Assembly (NCBI RefSeq): GCF_002022685.1
Contig: NZ_CP019789.1
Span: 744,001 to 808,000 of the forward strand
Length of the DNA stretch: 64,000 bases
DNA from: Bartonella schoenbuchensis R1
GTDB lineage: Bacteria > Pseudomonadota > Alphaproteobacteria > Rhizobiales > Rhizobiaceae
Direction of reading: 5' to 3'
The first letter of the stretch is position 1. Each line of letters starts with the position of its first letter. Of this stretch, positions 25,921 to 35,876 are shown piece after piece. The notes beneath the pieces are model-generated. The model saw only the letters and a list, made by a program, of their open reading frames with translations, was not told where the DNA came from and ran no database searches. Both the position numbers and the translations under genes were made by a program.

Positions 25921-26445
25921 GATAAATTTCGTTGAAATTCTAAATTATATTCTAATATTTTACATTAATTTATTCATATTATATGTTGTAATTTATATAT
26001 AATTTTATGAATATATTAAACAATCAAAAGGGGAGGTACTAAATACGATCATCTATTGATAATGAAACCCTGTTAAAATTTGAAAAAGAAGATGTGAAGG
26101 ACTTTTTATAAATGCATATGTAATAAATACTGAAACATTACGATTTTTGGAATGTTTTCGCGGTAAAGAATCCATAAATTCGGTAAGCTTACCTTTGTTA
26201 AAGCATGCTAGTTATATATAGATGTTATGAGTAGGGTACAGATAAGCATTTCTATAATAAAAATAAGTCGCATTATTAGCAATATTATCAGCATTTAGAA
26301 ATAAATGATTTTAAAAAATTAAAGATAAATCATTACTTCAATTACAACGTAGTATATTTATACTGTAAAAAAACAACGAATTATTTATACTCTGTTTATA
26401 AGATAAAATTTTATTGATACGCTATAGAGTTAAAAAGATATTTTT
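25921..26445. other. Intergenic region dusA-cobT
   Basis: 525 bp of AT-rich DNA. Short open pieces around 26040-26170 break within 30 codons. I looked for a cobalamin riboswitch ahead of cobT and found neither the B12 box nor a GC-rich multi-stem region. Confidence 0.5.
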
Positions 26446-27444
26446 ATGAACAGCAGTCCATTTGATGATTTTCGTGCATTATTAACAAATTTACCAAGTT
26501 CTGATGAGTTTTCTATAATTTTGGCTAGAAAACGGCAAGCACAATTAGTAAAGCCACAAGGAGCTCTAGGAAAGTTGGGAGATATCGCGGTTTGGTATGC
26601 AGGGTGGAGAGGTGAGGAAAAGCCAATTATAACACAGCCTTTAGTGGCTATTTTTTCTGGTAATCACGGTGTTCTTGAGGAAAATGTTACACCGTTTCCG
26701 CAATCTATGACACAAGAGGTGGTAAAAAAGATTACTGCTGGTGGTGCGGCCATCAATCAAATCTGCATGGCTTATAATCTTAGACTAAAGGTATTTGACT
26801 TAGCTCTAGAATGTCCAACAATGAATATTACTAAAGATGCAGCAATGGGTGAGCGTAATACAGCTGCAACGATGGCATTTGGTATGGAATCAATTGCTGG
26901 AGGAACAGATCTTTTGTGTATAGGTGAAATGGGAATTGGTAACTCGACAGTAGCATCAGCCTTATGTCTGGCTTTATTTGGTGGGGAGGCTGAAGAATGG
27001 GCTGAATCTGGTAGGGGGGCTGTAGGAGAATTTTATGAACGCAAAGTGAGGGCAATAAAAACAGCTATTTCTTTGCATGAGGGTTATTTAAATGATCCTT
27101 TTGAAATTATGCGTCGCTTAGGAGGGCGTGAAATTGCAGCGATGGTGGGTGCTATCTTAGCAGCAAGAATGGAAAAAATTCCAGTTATCTTGGATGGTTT
27201 TGTAGCAACAGTAGCAGCAGCAGTATTATATAAAATAAATCCAAGGATACTTGATCATATTATTATTGGTCATATTTCTTCTGAACCAGCTCATCGTAAG
27301 CTTTTGGAAAAAATTGAAAAAGAACCGCTTTTAGATTTAAAGATGTGTTTTGGAGAAGGAACAGGTGCGGCTATGGCTGCGGGTGTGGTCAAGGCTGCTC
27401 TTTTAACCCATGCACAAATGACAGCTTGTGAACAAGAAGATTAG
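26446..27444 (+). CDS. cobT: Nicotinate-nucleotide--dimethylbenzimidazole phosphoribosyltransferase
   Basis: The 332-residue protein follows CobT: KPQGALGKLGDIAVWYAGW, the IFSGNHGVLEENVTPFPQSM segment, the IGEMGIGNSTVASAL loop, ILDGFVATVAAAVL, and the catalytic Glu304 in FGEGTGAAMAAGV. It makes alpha-ribazole phosphate for the lower ligand of cobalamin. No other cobalamin gene is in the window, so here it may serve lower-ligand attachment or salvage. All key residues are present. Confidence 0.93.
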   Translation: MNSSPFDDFRALLTNLPSSDEFSIILARKRQAQLVKPQGALGKLGDIAVWYAGWRGEEKPIITQPLVAIFSGNHGVLEENVTPFPQSMTQEVVKKITAGGAAINQICMAYNLRLKVFDLALECPTMNITKDAAMGERNTAATMAFGMESIAGGTDLLCIGEMGIGNSTVASALCLALFGGEAEEWAESGRGAVGEFYERKVRAIKTAISLHEGYLNDPFEIMRRLGGREIAAMVGAILAARMEKIPVILDGFVATVAAAVLYKINPRILDHIIIGHISSEPAHRKLLEKIEKEPLLDLKMCFGEGTGAAMAAGVVKAALLTHAQMTACEQED

Positions 27445-27969
27445 AAAAAATAATAATGTGATCAATAAATATCGAGAAGAGTTTTAAGAGTTCTACTCAT
27501 TTTTTTGCTGTTTTATATAATCAAGGGGTATATTGCCATCAGTTAATTCTATTATGAAAGAAGATGGGAAGCTGCAGAACGTTAATTTAACAATTAACAT
27601 TTTTTATAAAAGCCATTATGCTTTCAATATTGGAACTACAAAACGCAATAAGTAGTAGGTATTTCAAACTTTATTTGATAAAATTTAATCATTTCGTGAA
27701 ATTTTTTATAATTTTTGAAAATATTAGAGGTGTTCACGGTGTTACTTGAGTCAAATAGGAAGAACTGTGATGTACGCAGCTGTTTTAAAAAGAAAAAGTA
27801 ACAACACAACATTAAATAGTACTATTTTTTAGAGTTTTTAAATTTTGTGCCAGAAAAGAGGATCAAAATCATTTTTTTAAGGCAAATCGATGACAGAAAA
27901 TGATGATATTTTCTTGTGAAAGATAAATTTAAGATCAAGATAATTTATCCTTTTTTCTGCAATACTAAA
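27445..27969. other. Intergenic region cobT-UDG (convergent)
   Basis: 525 bp between two convergent genes. I see no coding frame, RNA fold or strong terminator; the sequence is AT-rich with short poly-T and poly-A runs. Confidence 0.45.
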
Positions 27970-28605
27970 TTATAAAAATTTACGCACCAAATGACGAAGA
28001 TATACGATCAATTCATCATTAAACCATGGATGTTGTTGTAGCCAAAAAGTGTTTCGCCATGATGGATGGGGTAAGGGCATAACATTGTATCCTCGGGGTT
28101 GACGGATAGAAAGAATGTTTTTCCAATCATTAACGGTTTCTGAAACGGTTTTATGTTTAAGTTCTGCAATGTGCCATTTTTGTGCATAATTTCCAATAGC
28201 AAGAACAAGCTTTATTTGTGGCATAGCTTGAAATACTTTTTCATGCCATATTTCTTGACATTCGCGTCTTGGTGGTAAATCAGATTTATTTTGATCATAA
28301 CCAGGAAAACAAAATCCCATGGGAACAATAGCAAATAACGATCTATCATAAAATTCGTTGCTTGTTACACCTAGCCAATCGCGTAATCTATCTCCAGAAC
28401 GATCATTGAAAGGAATAGAGGTTTCATGAACACGTAATCCCGGGGCTTGACCTGCAATTGCAATAGAAGCTGTTTTGGATAAATAAACAACAGGTTTTGG
28501 TTCATGGGGAAGAGGAGGAAAATAATGTGGACGTTCAACACAAACACGACAAGAACGAATTTGTTCTCCCAATTTAACAATTTGATCACATTTTTGCTGC
28601 GTCAT
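27970..28605 (-). CDS. Uracil-DNA glycosylase family protein
   Basis: The 211-residue protein has the UDG-fold motifs GQAPGLRVHETSIPFNDRSG (motif 1, about 52-71) and LPHPSWRN (motif 2, about 176-183). The N-terminal CRVCVER and a later Cys suggest the family-4-like branch, but only part of a four-Cys iron-sulfur set is evident. It would remove uracil from DNA. It is followed 43 bases upstream by the nuclease gene on the same strand. The exact family is uncertain. Confidence 0.85.
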   Translation of the reverse strand: MTQQKCDQIVKLGEQIRSCRVCVERPHYFPPLPHEPKPVVYLSKTASIAIAGQAPGLRVHETSIPFNDRSGDRLRDWLGVTSNEFYDRSLFAIVPMGFCFPGYDQNKSDLPPRRECQEIWHEKVFQAMPQIKLVLAIGNYAQKWHIAELKHKTVSETVNDWKNILSIRQPRGYNVMPLPHPSWRNTFWLQQHPWFNDELIVYLRHLVRKFL

Positions 28606-28648
28606 GATAGATAAAAACTAATGACAGCATTACGAAAAAGCAATAATT

Positions 28649-29221
28649 TTATCTTTTTATATAAGGGTGAACTTTTCGCCACTCTTGCGGTTGTTGAAAA
28701 TACGATTGCCATATACCTTTTTTTTGCGCTTTGGCTTTTTGCTCTTCCTTCTGGTAGGTATAACCATAGTAACTTATAGCCCAGCCATCACGCACCATTT
28801 TTGCATTAATATTTTTGACTTTTTCTGTCCTACATGTTCCAAGAACACGCTGATATTTATCTTTTTTATCCCAATAACAGGTAACAAATTGGTTTGCTAT
28901 AAGCTTTTGTAAATGCTCTTTGGCTTTAATGCCGCATGGGTAACGCTCTGCCTCGATACCACAAAATTGACGCAGTTCAGGAGCATCAATTCCTACAAGT
29001 CGGATCATAACATCGCCAATTCTGATTGAATCACCATCAATAACAATCGCATTCCCCGTAATGGATTCTGTTGAAGCAGAAACTACTTCTTGAGGTCGCG
29101 ACCAAGCGCACCTCACATTAATCGTTACATTAATGAAAACGTTGACGGCTATAAAAGCCCCTAAAACTGTAACTTTCCGATAAAAGTCACTTAAATCAAA
29201 ATAAAAAGCATTATTTTTCAT
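28649..29221 (-). CDS. Secreted or membrane-anchored thermonuclease (SNase family)
   Basis: An N-terminal hydrophobic stretch (VTVLGAFIAVNVFINVTINV, about 17-36) leads to an SNase OB-fold: VIDGDSIRIGDVMIRLVGID, then APELRQFCG, a GIKAKEHLQKLI helix and KDKYQRVLGTC, with Asp, Arg and Glu in the expected catalytic places. Four Cys in the mature part suggest a periplasmic, disulfide-bonded enzyme. Length is 190 residues, normal for this type. The short spacing to the UDG gene suggests co-transcription. Confidence 0.88.
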   Translation of the reverse strand: MKNNAFYFDLSDFYRKVTVLGAFIAVNVFINVTINVRCAWSRPQEVVSASTESITGNAIVIDGDSIRIGDVMIRLVGIDAPELRQFCGIEAERYPCGIKAKEHLQKLIANQFVTCYWDKKDKYQRVLGTCRTEKVKNINAKMVRDGWAISYYGYTYQKEEQKAKAQKKGIWQSYFQQPQEWRKVHPYIKR

Positions 29222-29763
29222 GAAAGAGTTAATATCATAATGTGTTCCATTAAGTCAAGATACAATTTATATTGTGGAATTATCTTATTTTTTTAATGTA
29301 GATTACATCATTATGATAATAAACATCTAGGGAGCAATACCCATTAGTATTAATATTATACGGCTAAAAGCCCTTTTGAATACTCAAATATTCAAATTTA
29401 TAATGTTGTTCGTTAACTAACTGAGTTTATTTTCTTATAATTTTACGTATACAGTAAAAAAAATCCATTTGTCTGAGCTATTTTAACTGCCTTAGTTGAA
29501 CAACCTTTGTTTGCTACCTTCAATATAAAAAGCCCTTTACCATAATAAAGCAGCAAAATATCCGACAATTAATGGAATTTTTGGCAAGATAAATCGCCAT
29601 TATTTAGAGCAAAATACAAACCAATTATTTAACCAATTTTGCTTTAAATAGTAGCTATAAGATAAAGCTTTTAAAAAACGCTCAACACTTATTAGTGTTT
29701 TTTAAGTGTGTTTATATAATTAGCAGAAATAAACAGCGCTACAATTTAAATAGATGAAATCAA
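29222..29763. other. Intergenic region holding the rpmG terminator
   Basis: 542 bp without a supported gene. AACACT/AGTGTT (29684-29689 with 29694-29699) forms a small hairpin flanked by T-runs on both strands. On the minus strand it ends in GAGCG plus six T and probably terminates rpmG. Confidence 0.5.
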
Positions 29764-29931
29764 TTACTTGATTTTTGTTTCTTTAAACTCAACGTGTTTT
29801 CTAGCAATTGGGTCATATTTACGTTTGCTCATTTTGTCTGTCATTGTGCGGCTATTTTTCTTTGTTACATAGAAAAAACCAGTATCTGCAGTTGACAAAA
29901 GCTTAATTTTAATAGTTGCTGCTTTAGCCAT
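29764..29931 (-). CDS. rpmG: Ribosomal protein L33
   Basis: The 55-residue protein reads [20 protein letters not shown], then [20 protein letters not shown] and ends [10 protein letters not shown]. This matches the Cys-free alphaproteobacterial L33. AAGGAT lies upstream of the ATG. It is a small basic component of the 50S subunit. Its position downstream of rnr and topA is typical of Rhizobiales, although ~600 bp of AT-rich DNA separates it from rnr here. Confidence 0.95.
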   Translation of the reverse strand: MAKAATIKIKLLSTADTGFFYVTKKNSRTMTDKMSKRKYDPIARKHVEFKETKIK

Positions 29932-30537
29932 AATAAGGATCCTATTAAACTGAAAATGATACTATTTTGCTCTCAAAACTCATTTTTGATGCAATTATAT
30001 TTCATTGCCAACACTACGGATGTTATAAAAAAAGTCAAGACTTGATTAGCTTTCTTATCAGGTAAGTGTAAGTACTAGATTAATATATCAGCCAAGGAAG
30101 CAAATCATCACAGAGGAAAAATAAAAAAGTTTTTAAATATTTGTTGCTTGACCAATAACAATTACTTCAATGAGTATGCTAATTCTAGATCGAAAATGAT
30201 CCATGGTAACTGTTGTGATTTCACTATAATTAATGATGTTTTTAAAAATCTGTTTAGTCATTAGCAGTAAAGCAAATTGTGTTTTCTGCTTTTAATGTTA
30301 ACACTTAATCTAAGCAGGGTAGGGTTTTAAAAAATTAATCTTATTTTTTTATATGCTTCTTGAACAATGATAAGTGTGATCGTTTGTATAGTCTAATTAT
30401 AAATAATGAACTGCAACTTTTTCAAATACGGACAGAATCAATTGAAGTGAGAATAAATATTCTTATAGCGTAGTGATAATTTAAATTCTTTCTTAGAAAA
30501 AGGTAATATCTAAGGACAAAGATATAGCTTTATTTTT
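29932..30537. other. Intergenic region rpmG-rnr
   Basis: 606 bp, AT-rich. A weak 6-bp stem (CTTAGA/TCTAAG at 30492-30514) lies just after rnr without a T-run. The rpmG promoter must lie here, but no strong boxes stand out. No gene was found. Confidence 0.45.
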
Positions 30538-32814
30538 TCAATATCGTCTTTGTTTATAGGAATTACGTTCCCGTTTTTTTGCTGTAAATTTGTTTTTACG
30601 ATAGGGAATGGATGAAAAAGTAAACGAATGAGGTTGCGTTAATATTTCAAAACATAAAGCACCAGCAAGAGGCTGTACTTCTATAAGCTTTACCTCTACC
30701 TCGTCGCCAAGTTGATAGCCTTTGCAACTCCATTTTCCTATAAGGGTATGTTGTGTTTCATCAAAATGATAGTAATCGCGTTTAAGTGTGGAAATGGGCA
30801 CAAAGCCGTCTGCATTTAGTTTATCAAGTGAAATAAAAAGACCTGCTTTTGTAACTCCAGAAATGCGACCTTTAAATGAATGGCCTATTTTATTAGCCAA
30901 ATAATGTGCAACAAGCCGATCAACAGTTTCTCTTTCAGCCATCATTGCACGGCGTTCATATGCAGAGATTTGTATGGCAATTGCTGTTAAATTTTGTTCT
31001 TGTGAATCTGTTAGTTTGTCGTCACCTAATTGCAGGGCTTTAATAAGCGCTCGATGAACAATTAAATCAGCATAACGACGGATTGGTGATGTAAAATGTG
31101 TATAGTTATGCAGATTTAAGCCAAAGTGACCTATATTTTCAGGATTATATTCAGCTTGAGATTGTGAGCGTAAAATAACCTGATTAACCAATTCCTGTTG
31201 TTGTGTATTAATGACTTGCGTAAGAATATTATTGAATCGTTCTGATGTAAGTTCTGCTTTTCGAGAAAATGATATCCCTAAACTCTGAAGAAAGTTCTGT
31301 AGTATTTCTTGTTTTGCGAGAGATGGTTTGTCATGAACGCGATAAATAAAGGGCTGATGATGTTCTTTTAATGTTTCCGCGGCTGCAACATTAGCTTGTA
31401 TCATAAATTCTTCAATTAAACGATGTGCTTCTAGATGAGGTGGAACCACGACATCTTTAATGCGCCCATTTTGATCAAGAATGATCTTTTTTTCTGGTAC
31501 CTCTAATTCAAGTGGTTTTCGACGATTGCGTGCAATTTTGAGTTTGGTATAAGCTCTCCACAATGGTTGCAAGATATTCTCAAGAAGAGGGGCTGTTTTT
31601 TCATTTGTATTTCCTTCAATTGCACATTGTACTTCTTGATAGGATAGTTTAGCTACCGTACGCATAATAATACGGTGGAAACTATGTTTGCGTTTGTTGC
31701 CATTTGCATCAAAAATCATACGAACAGCTAAAGCAGGCCTGTCTTTTCCTTCAAGAAGAGAGCATAAATTATTAGAGATGTATTCAGGAAGCATTGGTAC
31801 AACGCAATCAGGAAAATAAACAGAATTGCCTCGTTTCAATGCTTCTTGGTCTAAAGCACTTCCTGTTTTCACATAATAAGAGACATCTGCGATTGCTACA
31901 GTGACAATCCAACCATCGTTATTTGCAGGATCTTCATCTTTTACGGCATAAACGGCATCGTCATGGTCTTTTGCATCTGGTGGATCAATTGTAATAAACG
32001 GTAACTGTCGCCAATCTTCACGATTTGTTGTGCTGACAATAGGTTTTGCATCTTTAGCTTGCTTCAAGACCTCTTCAGGAAAAACATAAGGAATTCCTTT
32101 TGAAATAAGCGCAATCATTGAAAGTGCTTTTTCACTATCGATAGATCCCAAAACATTTTTTACTTTTGCGTTTTTTGATCTGTAAGCTGTATTTTTTCTA
32201 ATTTCAGCTTCAACGAGATCACCCGATTTTATATCAACATCTAAGGGTGTTTCAATAATTAGGTCATTAGTTTTACGGTCTATAGAACAAAGCTGCCATT
32301 GGTTATTTTCTAATTTTTTTACTATGCCAAGCATAGTCCTTTCTTGCTTATTAATTTTGCGTATAATACGCCCTGTATAGGAAAAACTTTGAGGGGTCTT
32401 ATTTCGAAAAATTTTTACAAGACAGTGATCTCCAAGACTAATACTGACTCCTTTTATATAGCGAGGAGGTATTTCAATATTTGGCGTTAAATCACCCTTC
32501 CATTCAAGAGGGTGTGCAATAAAACCGCCATTATTATCTGATGCACTTATTTTAACTAAAGTAACAGGCGGCAGTCTTTCTTGAGTCGTTATTTTCTTAT
32601 GTTTTTTTGATATAGAGCTAGGATCCTTCAACTGATCGAGCATATCTTTCAACCAACGGCGAGAATCGCCTTTTAAATTAAAAGCCTTAGCGATTTCGCG
32701 TTTATTTAATAGGTTAGGATTATCAGTAATAAAGGACAAAATTTCTGCTTTATTAGGTAGTCGTTCAGTATAAGAAGACTGAAGATATTTTGTTTTTTTC
32801 TGACCTTTAACCAA
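30538..32814 (-). CDS. rnr: Ribonuclease R
   Basis: The 758-residue RNase II/R-family exonuclease has an N-terminal HTH region (LLNKREIAKAFNLKGDSRRW), cold-shock-like domains, the RNB catalytic centre ITIDPPDAKDHDDAVYAVKD with its Asp cluster, NNLCSLLEGKDRPALAVRM, YTHFTSPIRRYADLIVHRAL, and a C-terminal S1 domain (FKGRISGVTKAGLFISLDKL). A basic tail ends the protein. It degrades structured RNA 3' to 5' and aids rRNA and tmRNA turnover. It follows topA at 59 bases. Confidence 0.96.
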   Translation of the reverse strand: MVKGQKKTKYLQSSYTERLPNKAEILSFITDNPNLLNKREIAKAFNLKGDSRRWLKDMLDQLKDPSSISKKHKKITTQERLPPVTLVKISASDNNGGFIAHPLEWKGDLTPNIEIPPRYIKGVSISLGDHCLVKIFRNKTPQSFSYTGRIIRKINKQERTMLGIVKKLENNQWQLCSIDRKTNDLIIETPLDVDIKSGDLVEAEIRKNTAYRSKNAKVKNVLGSIDSEKALSMIALISKGIPYVFPEEVLKQAKDAKPIVSTTNREDWRQLPFITIDPPDAKDHDDAVYAVKDEDPANNDGWIVTVAIADVSYYVKTGSALDQEALKRGNSVYFPDCVVPMLPEYISNNLCSLLEGKDRPALAVRMIFDANGNKRKHSFHRIIMRTVAKLSYQEVQCAIEGNTNEKTAPLLENILQPLWRAYTKLKIARNRRKPLELEVPEKKIILDQNGRIKDVVVPPHLEAHRLIEEFMIQANVAAAETLKEHHQPFIYRVHDKPSLAKQEILQNFLQSLGISFSRKAELTSERFNNILTQVINTQQQELVNQVILRSQSQAEYNPENIGHFGLNLHNYTHFTSPIRRYADLIVHRALIKALQLGDDKLTDSQEQNLTAIAIQISAYERRAMMAERETVDRLVAHYLANKIGHSFKGRISGVTKAGLFISLDKLNADGFVPISTLKRDYYHFDETQHTLIGKWSCKGYQLGDEVEVKLIEVQPLAGALCFEILTQPHSFTFSSIPYRKNKFTAKKRERNSYKQRRY

Positions 32815-32873
32815 AATTTATGCCTCTTTTATTTTAGAAGGGATTCTTTCGATGTTGTCTTTTTCTTGTGTAA

Positions 32874-35423
32874 CTATTTTTTCCTATTCACTCTTTGCCC
32901 TTTTTTAGGGGTGGATGCTTTGGCTAAGAGAAGGTCTAATGCTTCTGAAAGTGTTACATCAGCGGGGTCTTTATCTTTTGGTAATGTGGCATTAATTTTT
33001 CCCCAATTTACATACAAACCATAACGTCCATCGCGCACAGTGACAGTTCCACCTTCTGGGTGCTCACCTAATGTGATCAGTGCTTCAGGTGTTATCCGGC
33101 CCCGTTTTGTTTTATTTTCTTGTTTTTCAGCTAACACTGTAACAGCACGGTTGATACCAATTTCAAAAACTTCATTGATATCAGAAAGATTTGCAGATTT
33201 TCCGTCATGAGAAAGATAGGGGCCATATCGCCCAATTGTGGCTGTGATTATTTTTCCTGTTTCAGGGTGAACTCCAATTTCACGGGGAAGAGATAGCAAA
33301 GATAGGGCTTGATTAAGATCAATATTTTTTCTTGCCCACTCTTTTGGTAGCCCTACACGTTTTGCTCCTTTATCTTGACCAAGTTGAATATATGAACCAA
33401 AGCGACCAGTGCAAAGAAAGATATCTTTTCCCGTTTCATGATCAACGCCAAGTACAAGAGGCTCGTCACTGCGGACAGCTTCACTTTCTTCTTCTGTATC
33501 TATACCAAGTTGGCGTGTATATTTGCATTCAGGATAATTGGAACAGCCAACAAATGCACCATAACGCCCTAATTTTAGCGATAACTGGCCATTTGTACAA
33601 AGAGGACAAGATCGGGGATCACTTCCATCTTCACGCGTAGGAAAAGCAAGAGGTGCTAATATTACGTTTAAGGCATCAAGGACATGCGTTATACGCAATT
33701 TCTGGATATCGGTAACGGATGCATTAAATTCATTCCAAAAGTCATGTAAAACATCTTTCCAAGCTAGTTTTCCATCCGATATAAGATCGAGTTTTTCTTC
33801 AAGATTTGCTGTAAAGTCGTACTCTACATAACGGTTAAAGAAACTTTCAAGAAAAGCTGTGACAATACGTCCTTTAGCATCAGGAACAAGCTTTCGTTTA
33901 TCAGTTACAGTATAGCCACGTTCAGAAAGTATCGCTAATATAGAGGCATAAGTTGAAGGGCGACCAATACCCAATTCTTCAAGTTTTTTGATTAATGAAG
34001 CTTCAGAATAACGGGGAGGGGGCTCTGTAGTGTGTTGAGTTACCTCAACTTTTTCTTTTGTTAGTGCTTCATTAGCGTTGATGTGGGGTAGGCGCGCTGA
34101 TTCATCATCTTCACTATTTTCTTCATCTCGTTGATCGGTATAGGCAGAAATAAAACCATCAAAGCGAATAACAGACCCTGTTGCACGCAAATTTGCATTA
34201 TTTTTTCCTTGAATCGCTTGAATTTCGACTGTTGTACGTTCAATTTCAGCAGAACACATTTGGCTTGCAATAGCGCGTTTCCATATCAATTCATATAATT
34301 TTGCTTGATCACTATCAAGAAAATTGCGTATTTGATTGGGGTTGCGTTGAAAATCTGTTGGGCGAATAGCTTCATGCGCTTCTTGTGCATTTTTTGCTTT
34401 TGTTGAATAAAAACGTGGTTTTTCAGGAACATAGTTATTACCAAAGGATTCTTTAATCACTTTTCGTGCTGAATCAATGGCTTCTGTTGCCATTTGTACA
34501 CCATCTGTACGCATATAAGTGATAAGACCTGATGTTTCACCATTAATTTCAACACCTTCATAAAGTTTTTGTGCAATTCGCATAGTACGAGAAGGAGAGA
34601 AACCTAATTTTGAAGAGGCAGCTTGCTGTAACGTGGATGTTGTAAATGGTGGGGAAGGATTTCTTTTTATAGGTTTTGCTTCAACATTTAAAGTACGATA
34701 TTCTGCCTCCTCCAGCATGGAGCGGATTTTTTCTGCTTGTTCTAAGGATTTAATATCAAGCTTTCCAAGTTTTTCTTGGTTAAATGCTACCAGTCGCGCG
34801 TAAAAATTATCATCTCGAATCGTTTTTAAGGATGTTGTAATCGACCAGTAATCTTCTTTAATGAAATGTTCTATTTCTGATTCGCGATCGCAAATAATAC
34901 GTAAAGCAACCGATTGAACACGACCAGCTGAACGGGAACCTGGTAGTTTACGCCATAAAACAGGTGAAAGTGTAAAACCAACCAGATAATCAAGAGCGCG
35001 GCGCGCAAGGTAAGCATCAACGAGCGATATATCAATATCACGCGGATTATTCATAGCATCAAGTACAGATTTTTTAGTGATTGCGTTGAAAACAACCCGT
35101 TTAACAGGTTTATCCTTTAAAACTTTTTTTTGATTAAGAACATCAAGAATGTGCCATGAAATGGCTTCCCCTTCACGGTCGGGGTCTGTTGCCAAAATAA
35201 GACTATCAGCTTCTTTAACTGCTTTTGCTATTTCATTTAAACGTTTTGCAGAAGCAGTATCGACATCCCATTTCATGGCAAAATCTTGATCAGGTAGAAC
35301 CGAGCCATCTTTTGCAGACAAATCACGCACATGCCCAAATGATGCTACTACTTTATATTGAGGTCCAAGATATTTATTAATTGTCTTTGCTTTAGCTGGA
35401 GATTCGACGATAACGATATCCAT
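32874..35423 (-). CDS. topA: DNA topoisomerase I
   Basis: The 849-residue type IA enzyme has the Toprim domain (VESPAKAKTINKYLG at 6-20, metal-binding ATDPDREGEA at 78-87), the active tyrosine Tyr303 in SGLITYMRTDG, and LGIGRPSTYASIL. One zinc ribbon (CPLCTNGQLSLKLGRYGAF, then CSNYPECKYTR) and three C-terminal TopA repeats follow (FGSYIQLG, YGPYLSHD, YGLYVNWG). It relaxes negative supercoils. It is followed by rnr and preceded by dprA in the usual rhizobial order. Confidence 0.97.
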   Translation of the reverse strand: MDIVIVESPAKAKTINKYLGPQYKVVASFGHVRDLSAKDGSVLPDQDFAMKWDVDTASAKRLNEIAKAVKEADSLILATDPDREGEAISWHILDVLNQKKVLKDKPVKRVVFNAITKKSVLDAMNNPRDIDISLVDAYLARRALDYLVGFTLSPVLWRKLPGSRSAGRVQSVALRIICDRESEIEHFIKEDYWSITTSLKTIRDDNFYARLVAFNQEKLGKLDIKSLEQAEKIRSMLEEAEYRTLNVEAKPIKRNPSPPFTTSTLQQAASSKLGFSPSRTMRIAQKLYEGVEINGETSGLITYMRTDGVQMATEAIDSARKVIKESFGNNYVPEKPRFYSTKAKNAQEAHEAIRPTDFQRNPNQIRNFLDSDQAKLYELIWKRAIASQMCSAEIERTTVEIQAIQGKNNANLRATGSVIRFDGFISAYTDQRDEENSEDDESARLPHINANEALTKEKVEVTQHTTEPPPRYSEASLIKKLEELGIGRPSTYASILAILSERGYTVTDKRKLVPDAKGRIVTAFLESFFNRYVEYDFTANLEEKLDLISDGKLAWKDVLHDFWNEFNASVTDIQKLRITHVLDALNVILAPLAFPTREDGSDPRSCPLCTNGQLSLKLGRYGAFVGCSNYPECKYTRQLGIDTEEESEAVRSDEPLVLGVDHETGKDIFLCTGRFGSYIQLGQDKGAKRVGLPKEWARKNIDLNQALSLLSLPREIGVHPETGKIITATIGRYGPYLSHDGKSANLSDINEVFEIGINRAVTVLAEKQENKTKRGRITPEALITLGEHPEGGTVTVRDGRYGLYVNWGKINATLPKDKDPADVTLSEALDLLLAKASTPKKGQRVNRKK

Positions 35424-35639
35424 GATTTTATCCGAATGTTAAAATAAAAAATTCTCTCTATAAACTCCTTTCAAATGAATAGCTAATGGCAATTAGTCAA
35501 GAACACATAAAAAAACTATATTATACAACTTTTGATTGTTATTATTTAAAATACACTTTATAAGAGACTGCATAACTTATTTTCCGTGGCTCATATAAAA
35601 AAGTATGCGGTAAAATATTAAGATAACATCTATTGAGAG

Positions 35640-35876
35640 ATGGGGAGAATGCTCAAGGATAAAAAAAATATGCTTATAAATCGTTTAAAAATTATCCATT
35701 ATATCACGGATATGTCAAAACAAATGAGTCAAATGGCGCGTCAAGCTCATAGTCCACTTTTAGCATTACTCTTGGATATGGTAGCCAAAGAGGGGCAAAG
35801 TATTATTAATAACTCTGAGGGGCTTGGGGAGGATTCAACGCCGACAATGACACACAACCGTCAGAGTGTCGAATAA
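35640..35876 (+). CDS. Small helical protein of unknown function
   Basis: A 78-residue plus-strand frame whose core (INRLKIIHYITDMSKQMSQM, then ARQAHSPLLALLLDMVAKEG) recalls small conserved rhizobial proteins near dprA/topA with the pattern ITDM..Q...MA......LA.LL.MA. The 3' end overlaps the convergent dprA gene by 71 bases. Start is uncertain (35640, 35649 or 35670). Probably a real small gene; function unknown. Confidence 0.5.
   Translation: MGRMLKDKKNMLINRLKIIHYITDMSKQMSQMARQAHSPLLALLLDMVAKEGQSIINNSEGLGEDSTPTMTHNRQSVE

Noticed and set aside
26300..26445. Cobalamin riboswitch before cobT
   Set aside because: No B12 box or GC-rich multi-stem structure could be found.
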